The position numbers and the translations under genes were made by a program. Below are positions 26,763-35,344 of a stretch of DNA of 64,000 nt, piece after piece. The DNA is from Prolixibacteraceae bacterium. GTDB lineage: Bacteria > Bacteroidota > Bacteroidia > Bacteroidales > Prolixibacteraceae. How positions within the stretch are numbered: position 1 is the stretch's first letter; each line of letters begins with the position of its first letter. The notes under the pieces were generated by a model. The model had not been told where the DNA came from. It made no database searches and saw only the letters and a program-made list of their open reading frames with translations. Location: NCBI GenBank assembly GCA_023229575.1, contig JALNYZ010000009.1:1-64000 (forward strand), written 5' to 3'.

Positions 26763-29516
26763 ATGGATCGAAATAAAACAGCAATTAGGAATTCCCGTTT
26801 TAGTTTATTATTGGTAATACTGGCGATTCTGCCTTTTCTGTCAGAGGCGGCTTCCCCAAATGCGCCCTATAACCTGAGGAGCTACGATAAATTCAACCCT
26901 GTCGGAGCAGACGATAAACCCTATTTCGGCTGGTATGTAAACGATCCTGACAAGAACGAAATTCAATCAGCCTTCCAAATTCTTGTTGCGACAAGCCCAT
27001 CAAAACTTGCCTCAGATAACGGAGATATCTGGAACAGCGGTAAAGTTGGTTCGCGGAAGCAAAACTATGTCTATGCCGAAGGAAAACCACTGATGGCTGC
27101 GACACGCTATTATTGGAAGGTGCGGACGTGGGATAAAGATGGGAATGTAAGTCCATATTCAGCATCAGCAACTTTTGAAACAGGATTATTGGCAAATAGC
27201 GATTGGGTGGGTGCGAAGTGGATAAAACGAAATTCGGCTGTCGAAGACGATTACACTTATTTTCGAAAAAGAACCATTTTGCCAAATAAAACAATAATAA
27301 GAGCGACAGTTTACATCACAGCATGTCATAGTTATGAGTTATTTGTGAATGGAAAATTGATTGGTAAAGGGTCTAATAATCACTATCCTCAATATAGTTA
27401 CTACAATGCCTGGGACATCAGTTCAGCTTTAATTTCAAATTCAGAAAATGTACTGGCTTGTTTAACCCATTGGTACGGGGGTGGCCAGGGACGAGCAACG
27501 GGGGCGCGTGGACTACTTGTGAAAACTATTATCGAATATTCCGATTCAACAACCTCAACCATTTGTTCTGATAATACCTGGAAGCAAATACAAGCAGAAC
27601 AATGGGTTACCGGACAACCTGAAAGAAATGGCGAAGGTGTGGGAAGGGTTGAAAAAATTGATTCCCGGAAAATAATCCAGGATTGGAACACTTTAAACTA
27701 TGATGATTCATCATGGCATTTTGCTTCCGAAATCGGCGCCCATCCGGTTGCACCTTGGACGGGAACCCTTCGTTCTGACCTTACACGGGTCATTGAAGAA
27801 GAAATTAAACCCGTTTCGATCACCAATCATGGAGGTGGAAAATATGTAATTGACTTAGGCAAAATATATTCAGGAAGTTTTAAAATTGCTTTTTCAGGAG
27901 GAAATTCCGGGGATACGATAAAATTGCATGGTGGCTTTGTATTAAATGCGGATGGAACTGTTTCCACCAAATTCGATCAGGGAACGAACCTGGACTTTTA
28001 TTTCATCCTGAATGGTCGTACAGCAGTTTTTAATCCTAATGTTTATTTGGGGATTAGATATTTAGAAGTTAGCAACGCTCCCAATGTTCTGAATACTGGA
28101 AATGTCAGGTTCGTTTTCAGGCATTTTGAATTAGACCCTTCACGTTCTGAATTTTATTCCTCTTCTCCTATGCTAAACAGCGTTTGGAATTTAATGCGCC
28201 ATTCGCTTCTTGTCGGTGCACAGGAAAGTTTTGTTGATACCCCGACTCGTGAAAAGGGTGGATTTCTGAGCGACGGCTGGTCGCAGGCTGTACCTGCCTT
28301 GAGTGTGATGGGCGACAGGGTAATGAACCTGCGGGTTCTAAGCGAATTTCTCGACTCGCAGGATCAATATTGGCCCGATGGAAGGTTGAATGCGGTCTAT
28401 CCAAATGTAGATGGTGCGAGGGATATTCCTGATTTTACCCAGTCCTATTTAGTTTGGGTTTGGGATTATTATATGCAGACTGGGAATATTGAATTTCTCA
28501 GGGCTAATTTTTCGAAGTTGAAAAAAGTTGCCAATTATGTTTCCTCATATAAAAATGATACCACTGGCTTAATTCATAAATTGGCGGGCGGAGGTGGACC
28601 TTATCAATATGGCATAGTCGACTGGCCACCAAGCATGAGGTATGGTTACGACATGTCGGTCGAATCGCGAACCGTGATTGATGCCTATGCTTACATAGAT
28701 TTCGATATCGTTTCAAGAATCGCCGGGGTACTCGGAAATTTAACCGAAAGGGACATTTATAAAACCAGGGCCAACGATATTAAAACGGCTATTAATGCCA
28801 GGTTAATCAACAAAGACGGCGTTTATATAGACGGTCTCAACCACGACAAATCGGCGAGTTCTCATATTTCACAACATTCAAATATATATCCTTTGGCAAT
28901 GGGTATTGTACCGGAATCAAATATGAAACAGGTAATTACTGAAATAAAAAACCGCAAAATGAATGTGGGCATGGTATCCCTGCGATGGTTGCCCGAAGCG
29001 CTGGGTGTGGCCGATCAGGGACCGCATTTGATTGATTTATACACAAACACCGAATGGGATGGCTGGGCTAAAACCGTTGCGCATGGCGGAACAGTTACCT
29101 GGGAAACATGGATTGCAGACAAAGACAATGACAGTATGTCCCATCCCTGGGGTGCCGTTGGCTTGCTTGGGATGCAACAATATATGCTTGGAATTAAACC
29201 GTTAGCTCCGCAACACGAATCAATTCAGGTAAAGCCTTTGGATTTTGACAAAAAACTTGCTTCCGTACGCGGCCTCTATCCGACGGATAAGGGCGACATT
29301 GTTATTAATTGGAGCAGGGACGATAAACATTTTCTGATGACCTTAACGATACCGGATAACATTACCGCGAAAGTTTATGTGCCAAAATGTGGCCTTGATG
29401 GCTCCTTAATAAAAGTGAACGGCGTCGATACCAAAGGTGTTGAGGAAGGGAATTATATATTTATCGAAAACGTGGGTTCTGGTGTCTCTATTTTTGAGAG
29501 GGGGCGTGTCCTTTAG
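26763..29516 (+). CDS. GH78 alpha-L-rhamnosidase, divergent type (copy 2, duplicate of 39526)
   Basis: The ATG at 26763 (MDRNKTAIRNS) is chosen because the duplicate at 39526 starts at the same codon; a GTG at 26760 just precedes it. It is 917 residues with a signal peptide to about residue 29. The catalytic string is VDTPTREKGGFLSD (D492, E497, D504) instead of the usual DCPxR...GDA, but the D-E-D spacing is kept, and the distal Glu is E781 in TWETW. It matches the 39526 protein almost throughout. The last codons differ: after ENVGSG this copy reads VSIFERGRVL, apparently changed by the insertion that brought in the next ORF. It follows the tandem SASA pair. Confidence 0.85.
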   Translation: MDRNKTAIRNSRFSLLLVILAILPFLSEAASPNAPYNLRSYDKFNPVGADDKPYFGWYVNDPDKNEIQSAFQILVATSPSKLASDNGDIWNSGKVGSRKQNYVYAEGKPLMAATRYYWKVRTWDKDGNVSPYSASATFETGLLANSDWVGAKWIKRNSAVEDDYTYFRKRTILPNKTIIRATVYITACHSYELFVNGKLIGKGSNNHYPQYSYYNAWDISSALISNSENVLACLTHWYGGGQGRATGARGLLVKTIIEYSDSTTSTICSDNTWKQIQAEQWVTGQPERNGEGVGRVEKIDSRKIIQDWNTLNYDDSSWHFASEIGAHPVAPWTGTLRSDLTRVIEEEIKPVSITNHGGGKYVIDLGKIYSGSFKIAFSGGNSGDTIKLHGGFVLNADGTVSTKFDQGTNLDFYFILNGRTAVFNPNVYLGIRYLEVSNAPNVLNTGNVRFVFRHFELDPSRSEFYSSSPMLNSVWNLMRHSLLVGAQESFVDTPTREKGGFLSDGWSQAVPALSVMGDRVMNLRVLSEFLDSQDQYWPDGRLNAVYPNVDGARDIPDFTQSYLVWVWDYYMQTGNIEFLRANFSKLKKVANYVSSYKNDTTGLIHKLAGGGGPYQYGIVDWPPSMRYGYDMSVESRTVIDAYAYIDFDIVSRIAGVLGNLTERDIYKTRANDIKTAINARLINKDGVYIDGLNHDKSASSHISQHSNIYPLAMGIVPESNMKQVITEIKNRKMNVGMVSLRWLPEALGVADQGPHLIDLYTNTEWDGWAKTVAHGGTVTWETWIADKDNDSMSHPWGAVGLLGMQQYMLGIKPLAPQHESIQVKPLDFDKKLASVRGLYPTDKGDIVINWSRDDKHFLMTLTIPDNITAKVYVPKCGLDGSLIKVNGVDTKGVEEGNYIFIENVGSGVSIFERGRVL

Positions 29517-29674
29517 AAACCCCGTTTTTTATGGATTCATTTGATTTACAAATTAATAAATCTATTTTTTACAAAATACGCATGAGAAAATATTCACACC
29601 AACCGAAAAAAAAGCTAGAAGGTATCAGCTTCGATGATCTTCGATTCCCCATTAAAAACAAGTTACCTGTAAGT

Positions 29675-30280
29675 ATGACAAGACTTATTGCGACAACAAT
29701 ATTTATACTTGTAGTTTCGGCAGTAACTGCTCAGACTAAAGACAAAACAATTTTTGTCGGTAATGTTATTTCAGACACTACAACATTTAGAAGTAATGAC
29801 TATCTAACTTCTCTGACATCCATTTTGAAATCAGAGAATAGAATTGAAATACGTTTTATAACATCACCTTCATTTGAAAATACAAACTATACTGTCTTGA
29901 CTTTTAATAAAAAGTGGAGTGCAAAATATTATTACTACAAACCTGGAACAAAAAACTTGTTTTCGAAAGACATAAATGCAATAATTGACATTGACACTAT
30001 TTTTTCACGACTGGTTTCAAACAATATTTTCTCTTTGCCCAACCAAAACAGTTTAAAGACGGGAAAGTATAAATACAATCCGGAGACAAATGAATTTATT
30101 GATTCGAGAATGGAAATGGCTGACGGAACTTGTTATTATATTGAATTCAAAGTTGGAGACTTTTATAGACGATACAGTTACTGTAATCCCAACCATTATG
30201 CGGACTTTTATCCCCAAGTATATGAACTAAGGAACTTTGCAAACATTGTAGAAATATTTAAAGCGTTGACGAAAGAATAA
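29675..30280 (+). CDS. Small secreted hypothetical protein, probably inserted gene
   Basis: The frame is open from ATG 29531, but the ATG at 29675 starts a clean signal peptide (TRLIATTIFILVVSAVTAQ), so I choose it (201 residues; 249 from the upstream start). I recognise no family. The mature protein is rich in Tyr, Asn, Lys and Phe, with short strands (KKWSAKYYYYKPG, CYYIEFKVGDFYRRYSYCN) and no sugar-enzyme motif. Its AT-rich codon use differs from the two GH78 genes around it, and it follows an altered GH78 3' end. A structured non-coding stretch follows it. I read it as a mobile cassette-like insertion rather than a part of the pathway. Confidence 0.5.
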   Translation: MTRLIATTIFILVVSAVTAQTKDKTIFVGNVISDTTTFRSNDYLTSLTSILKSENRIEIRFITSPSFENTNYTVLTFNKKWSAKYYYYKPGTKNLFSKDINAIIDIDTIFSRLVSNNIFSLPNQNSLKTGKYKYNPETNEFIDSRMEMADGTCYYIEFKVGDFYRRYSYCNPNHYADFYPQVYELRNFANIVEIFKALTKE

Positions 30281-30431
30281 CTGCTGGTAACATGCGTTTT
30301 GAAAAAAGCGGGTTCAATACTGAAATGAAGCTTTGCAATTCGTTTCAAGTTCTGTGCTGGCAGAAAACTTAACGCTTTGAAATCAGTTCTTCGCCAAGCG
30401 CCAAAACGATATAAACAAACTGACAAATAAA
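30281..30431 (+). repeat. Structured non-coding element 3' of the inserted ORF
   Basis: A 151-base stretch that begins CTGCTGGTAACATGCGTTTTG right after the stop codon and closes with CGCCAAAACG. CGTTTTG at 30295-30301 and CAAAACG at 30402-30408 are inverted copies that could bracket a fold. It also contains GAAGCTTTGCAATTCG and TGTGCTGGCAGAAAAC. From memory this looks like the non-coding sequence that follows many small hypothetical genes in Bacteroidota genomes and may work like a cassette recombination or attachment site. That likeness was not tested. Confidence 0.35.
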
Positions 30432-30443
30432 ATGACCTTCGTT

Positions 30444-33179
30444 ATGAAATCAATTCAATTCACCCTGATTCTGCTCACCCTTTTTGGAGCAGCCTTCGGA
30501 CAGGACTTGTCTTTAAAGGATTTGACCTGCGAACATAAGAAAAATCCTGTTGGAATTGATGTTATCCAACCCAGGTTCTCCTGGAAGATTATCGGGAAAG
30601 GGAACAACATCCTTCAAAGCGCTTATTCGATTCGCGTTGCAACAGATGCAAAATTTGCATCATCAAAAATAGTCTGGCAATCGGGAAAAACCGCGTCGGA
30701 CGAATCTGTTCTGGTGGCATACAAAGGGGGAGAACTGAAATCCGGTCAGCGCTATTTCTGGCAGGTAAAAATATGGGACAACAAAGGCCGGGTGTCGAAA
30801 TGGAGTGAACCTGCCTTCTGGGAAATGGGATTGCTTTCGAATTCAGAATGGAAGGCCAAATGGATCGAAATGGAAGGGGATACCCTGCGTTATTCCCCGT
30901 CTCCCCATTTCAGAAAGGAATTTTCGGTAGGCAAGAAAATTGCTAGTGCAAGGGTATATGTAACCTCCCATGGGTTTTACGAGTTGCATCTCAACGGAAA
31001 AAAAGTTGGGGACCAGGTACTCACACCGGGTTGGACCACTTATAGGAAAAGGCTTCAGTACCAGGTATATGATGTAACCAACCAATTGATCAATGGCAAC
31101 AATGCGATCGGAGCCGTTCTTGGTGACGGTTGGTACAGGAGTACACTGGCCTGGGACGATAACTGGGCATTTTATGGCAAGAGGTTAGGGCTTCTACTCC
31201 AGTTAAGATTAGTATTTACAGATGGATCTGAAAAGTTGATTGTCAGCGATGATAGCTGGAAGGCTTTTCAGGACGGGGCGATCCGAATGAGTGATATTTA
31301 TAATGGTGAAACCTACGATGCGACGAAAAAACTAACCGGGTGGAATTTGTCCGGTTATGATGACAAAAACTGGTTTCGCGTGCAAATAGGAAATTACAAA
31401 CTAAGTAACCTTGTCGCTTCAGAGGGCACACCGGTAAGAAAGGTTCAGGAGATAAAACCTGTACGAATTTTCCATACACCCAAAGGAAGTCTTGTTGCGG
31501 ATATGGGTCAGAACATGGTCGGTTGGGTAAGAATAAAGGTCTCCGGCAAAAAAGGAACTGTGGTCACGGTACGCCACGCTGAGGTGATGGATAAATTTGG
31601 TGAGTTTTATACGACAAACCTTCGAAAAGCCAAGGCACAACTGACCTACACCGTTGCCGGTACAGGCGATGAGGTTTATGAACCAAGGTTCACCTTTATG
31701 GGGTTCAGGTTTGTTGAAATAACCGGATACCCCGGTGAATTAACCTCAGACAACCTGACAGGCGTAGTCGTCCATTCGGATATGGCAGTCACAGGCAGTT
31801 TTGAATGTTCAAACCCGTTGATTAACCAGTTGCAACACAACATCCAATGGGGACAAAAAGGCAATTTTGTGGATGTACCGACAGACTGTCCGCAAAGAAA
31901 CGAACGTCTTGGATGGACCGGCGATGCCCAGGTATTTTGCAGGACTGCCGCTTTTAATATGGATGTTGCCGCTTTTTTTTCCAAATGGCTAAAAGACATT
32001 GCTGCTGATCAGAAACCGGCCGGGGAAATACCCATGTTCGTGCCGGATATCAGGAGGGAAGATGGGTTAACTTCATCACCCACATCGGCCGGATGGGGAG
32101 ATGTTGCAGTGATTGCCCCCTGGAATATGTACCTGGTTTACGGAGATAAAGGAGTGCTTGAAAGACAATATCCAAGTATGAAAGCCTGGGTAGAATATAT
32201 ACGGAAGAAGGCGGGGGAATCTTTTATATGGAAAGGTGGAAGTGTATACGGAGACTGGCTGTTTTATCATCCACCGGTTTTTAATCACCGGGATCCGGAC
32301 GGATATACCGACCATGATTTTATAGCTACGGCATTTTATGCTTACGCTGCCGGAATTCTTGCTTCCACAGCGAAAGAGCTTGGAAAAACGGAAGATGAAA
32401 AAACATATTCTGATATATTTGGGAAAATAAAGAAGGTGTTTGTTCATGAATATGTTACCGATGCAGGAAGGGTAGGGACCAATTCACAGACCTCCTATAT
32501 TCTTGCCTTAATGTTTAATCTTTTGCCGGATGATCTTCGGGAAAAATCAGCTCGGTTGCTTGTCGAAGATATCAGGGAGCGGAAAGACCATCTTTCAACC
32601 GGTTTTCTGGGGACTCCGTATCTGTGCCATGTTTTATCCGATAACGGTTTTACCGATGTGGCCTATGACCTGCTACTTCAGGAAACATACCCATCGTGGC
32701 TTTACCCGGTTAAAATGGGCGCTACAACCATCTGGGAACGTTGGGACAGCCAGAAGCCTGACAGCACTTTCCAGGATCCCTATATGAACTCATTCAACCA
32801 TTATGCCTACGGCGCGATAGGCGATTGGATGTACAGGGTATCGGCGGGTCTCGAAACGATGGGGCCGGGATACAAACATCTCGTTATTCAACCACATCCG
32901 ACAAAAAAGCTCTCCTATTCAAAAGCTTCGTTCGAGAGCTCCTATGGCACGGCCGCTTCAGGATGGGAAAGAAAAGGGACCAGGATCATAGTCACCGTAA
33001 AAATTCCGGCAAATAGTGTTGCAACGATCAAGCTGCCGGTCAAAAGTGGCACAGTAGTTTCATCGGAAGGGAAAAGGATTTCCGAAAACAGTAGTTTTTC
33101 CGACATCAGAATGGTAAATAACAATTTATTGTTTGAATCAGGTTCTGGTGAATATGTTTTTGAATATAACGAAGAGTGA
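30444..33179 (+). CDS. GH78 alpha-L-rhamnosidase (copy 3)
   Basis: The ATG at 30444 (MKSIQFTLILL) starts the signal peptide ending AFGQ; an in-frame ATG at 30432 is possible. It is 911 residues with the standard layout (N-terminal fibronectin-like domain, Bac_rhamnosid_N, alpha/alpha-barrel, C-terminal sandwich). The catalytic segment is TDCPQRNERLGWTGDAQ, with D481, E487 and D494, and the distal Glu is E765 in TIWERWD. The RNER form puts the acid one residue later than in copies 1 and 5 and is the commonest GH78 form. It follows the inserted hypothetical ORF, so before the insertion it probably followed copy 2 directly. Confidence 0.9.
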   Translation: MKSIQFTLILLTLFGAAFGQDLSLKDLTCEHKKNPVGIDVIQPRFSWKIIGKGNNILQSAYSIRVATDAKFASSKIVWQSGKTASDESVLVAYKGGELKSGQRYFWQVKIWDNKGRVSKWSEPAFWEMGLLSNSEWKAKWIEMEGDTLRYSPSPHFRKEFSVGKKIASARVYVTSHGFYELHLNGKKVGDQVLTPGWTTYRKRLQYQVYDVTNQLINGNNAIGAVLGDGWYRSTLAWDDNWAFYGKRLGLLLQLRLVFTDGSEKLIVSDDSWKAFQDGAIRMSDIYNGETYDATKKLTGWNLSGYDDKNWFRVQIGNYKLSNLVASEGTPVRKVQEIKPVRIFHTPKGSLVADMGQNMVGWVRIKVSGKKGTVVTVRHAEVMDKFGEFYTTNLRKAKAQLTYTVAGTGDEVYEPRFTFMGFRFVEITGYPGELTSDNLTGVVVHSDMAVTGSFECSNPLINQLQHNIQWGQKGNFVDVPTDCPQRNERLGWTGDAQVFCRTAAFNMDVAAFFSKWLKDIAADQKPAGEIPMFVPDIRREDGLTSSPTSAGWGDVAVIAPWNMYLVYGDKGVLERQYPSMKAWVEYIRKKAGESFIWKGGSVYGDWLFYHPPVFNHRDPDGYTDHDFIATAFYAYAAGILASTAKELGKTEDEKTYSDIFGKIKKVFVHEYVTDAGRVGTNSQTSYILALMFNLLPDDLREKSARLLVEDIRERKDHLSTGFLGTPYLCHVLSDNGFTDVAYDLLLQETYPSWLYPVKMGATTIWERWDSQKPDSTFQDPYMNSFNHYAYGAIGDWMYRVSAGLETMGPGYKHLVIQPHPTKKLSYSKASFESSYGTAASGWERKGTRIIVTVKIPANSVATIKLPVKSGTVVSSEGKRISENSSFSDIRMVNNNLLFESGSGEYVFEYNEE

Positions 33180-33323
33180 CATCGGGTATGACGCAACTTA
33201 TTCCATTGAACCGTTTTGAGTAGATGTCGCAATATGCAAATGTGGGGTTGTTAACAATATTTTGCCAACGAATAAATTGAACATAAAAAGTGGGATAAAT
33301 TAATTAACGAAATTTTATGCATT

Positions 33324-35342
33324 ATGAGGGGAAAAATTCTATTTCTTTTAACCTGGTTACTCATCGCAGTTAAACTGTCTGATGCGCAAATACCCTATCC
33401 TGGGGAATCACCGGGGGCAGCAAAGATTAAAATCTTACCCGACAACTCGGTTATCCTGGAAAATAAAGTTCTCAGGATAGAATTTGCGCAAGATGGCAAC
33501 AATTTAACTATAAGAGGATTTGAAGATAAAAGTTCAGGTCGGCAATTACTAATAGGTAAGACGGATTTATTTGAACTAACACTTGGGGATAACAGTGTGA
33601 TAACTTCACGAGAGTTCACGCTGCTAAATCCTCCATCTACCTCTGCAATTACACCGGACCTAAAGGCTGCTCGTTATTCAGAAAAGTTGGGAGGAAAGAG
33701 GTGTGAGGCGGATTTCGAAAATAAAGAAATAGGCCTGTTGGTGCATTGGACAGCGGAATTGAAGGAAGATGCCAATTATGTCCGTCAGGTTTTTACATTT
33801 ATTGCCAGGGACACCGTCAAAATCTCCAAAATTACTTTGATTAAGCTTCCTGTAAACATAGGCGTAAGAAAGGAAGGTAAAGTGGATGGCTCCCTGATGG
33901 TGCATAAAAATATGTTTTTTGCCATTGAACATCCCATGGGACTGATCGGGCAAAACCAGCAATCATGGGTGGCATCCCTGCTGAATTTTAATCCTGTTAC
34001 TTCTACCAACAGTTATACAGCGTCTACAGTTTGGGGCGTTACACCAGCCAACCAGTTACGACGGGGGGTCCTTTATTACATCGAACGGGAGCGGTCCATG
34101 CCATACCGCCAGATGTTGCATTATAATTCGTGGTGGGATATTTCCTGGATTGACGGGAAATTCACCGAAAGCCAGGCTTTGGACAGGATCAGGATGTTTC
34201 GGGACAGCCTGATTATCAAACGCCATGTTCGCTTAAACGCTTTTTTATTTGACGACGGCTGGGATGATAACAAAACACTTTGGCGGTTTGATACTACGGC
34301 ACTGCCAAACGGATTTGGAAAGATGAAGGAAATGGCAGAATCCTGTGAATCAAGTCTAGGTGTTTGGATATCCCCTTGGGGCGGGTATAGCCCAAATAAA
34401 GAGGAGCGTATCAAGTTTGGCAATAGCCAGGATCCTCCTTTTGAGACCAACGCAAATGGATTTTCCCTGGCTGGCCCTGTTTATTACAAACGGTTCCTGG
34501 ATGTGACCAAAAACTTCATAAAGGAATCTAACATATCCATGTTCAAATTTGACGGCGTTGGCGCTGGTAACAAAGTCAGTGGGGCTGGTATTGCTTACCA
34601 TAATGATATTGAGGCATATCTGAGGTTGTTGAAAGATCTCAAGAAAATGAAGCCGGACTTGTATCTTGATTTAACCGCAGGAACCTGGCCTTCTGTATTT
34701 TGGCTATTATATGGAGATAACATCTGGCGTTCCGACGACGATTACAGTTTTGCAGGGGAAGGTTCAAAACGTCAGAAGGGAATCACCTACCGGGATGCCA
34801 TGACCTATAAGAATGTGGTCAAGGCCGGACCCTTATATCCATTAAATTCCTTGATGAATATCGGTGTTGTCATTGCGGACAATGGTATTGCCGGTACGGT
34901 TGAAATGGATGACAAAGATATTTCGGATGATATATGGTCCTTTTTTGGTACCGGGGTAAATCTTCAGGAATTGTACATTAATCCGCATAAGTTGAACACT
35001 GCAAATTGGAATTGCCTTGCAACAGCAAGTAAATGGGCGAGGAAAAATGAGCGGATTATGCCGGACATTCACTGGGTAGGAGGCGATCCTGCCAAAAATG
35101 AGGTATATGGTTATGCAGCATGGTCGCCACGCGGAGCTATCCTAATGATACGAAATCCTTCGAAAGAATTAAAAACGTTCAAGGTAAATGTTGCCGATGT
35201 ATTCGAACTCCCTGCAAAAGGCGATTACCTGTTTTATGATGCGAAAACGGGAAGTAAGGATCCAAAGATGAAAGGCAGTTCTTTCAGTATTACTTTACAA
35301 CCCTTTGAAGTAAAAGTATTTGAATCTTCACGAAAGAATTAA
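33324..35342 (+). CDS. Clan GH-D-like glycosidase (alpha-galactosidase-like)
   Basis: A secreted 672-residue protein (signal ending SDAQ). The first ~280 residues form a beta-rich supersandwich. The barrel has FLFDDGWDD (Asp310/311), LGVWISPWGGY and MFKFDGVGAGN, where Asp410 stands at the position of the GH27/GH36 nucleophile (K-x-D). A DIWRSDDDY segment may hold the acid/base. A C-terminal beta domain follows. This subgroup is often mislabelled 'enterotoxin'. It is a retaining alpha-glycosidase by analogy, but the sugar is not known; alpha-galactose or a related decoration fits a pectic locus. It starts 144 bases after the GH78 gene and ends 2 bases before the GH106 gene, so those two are cotranslated. 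Confidence 0.6.
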   Translation: MRGKILFLLTWLLIAVKLSDAQIPYPGESPGAAKIKILPDNSVILENKVLRIEFAQDGNNLTIRGFEDKSSGRQLLIGKTDLFELTLGDNSVITSREFTLLNPPSTSAITPDLKAARYSEKLGGKRCEADFENKEIGLLVHWTAELKEDANYVRQVFTFIARDTVKISKITLIKLPVNIGVRKEGKVDGSLMVHKNMFFAIEHPMGLIGQNQQSWVASLLNFNPVTSTNSYTASTVWGVTPANQLRRGVLYYIERERSMPYRQMLHYNSWWDISWIDGKFTESQALDRIRMFRDSLIIKRHVRLNAFLFDDGWDDNKTLWRFDTTALPNGFGKMKEMAESCESSLGVWISPWGGYSPNKEERIKFGNSQDPPFETNANGFSLAGPVYYKRFLDVTKNFIKESNISMFKFDGVGAGNKVSGAGIAYHNDIEAYLRLLKDLKKMKPDLYLDLTAGTWPSVFWLLYGDNIWRSDDDYSFAGEGSKRQKGITYRDAMTYKNVVKAGPLYPLNSLMNIGVVIADNGIAGTVEMDDKDISDDIWSFFGTGVNLQELYINPHKLNTANWNCLATASKWARKNERIMPDIHWVGGDPAKNEVYGYAAWSPRGAILMIRNPSKELKTFKVNVADVFELPAKGDYLFYDAKTGSKDPKMKGSSFSITLQPFEVKVFESSRKN

Positions 35343-35344
35343 TT

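Noticed and set aside
29503..29530. Possible terminator (GGGG ... CCCCGTTTTTT) after GH78 copy 2
   Set aside because: The stem would be only four base pairs with a loop of about 15 bases; too weak to call.
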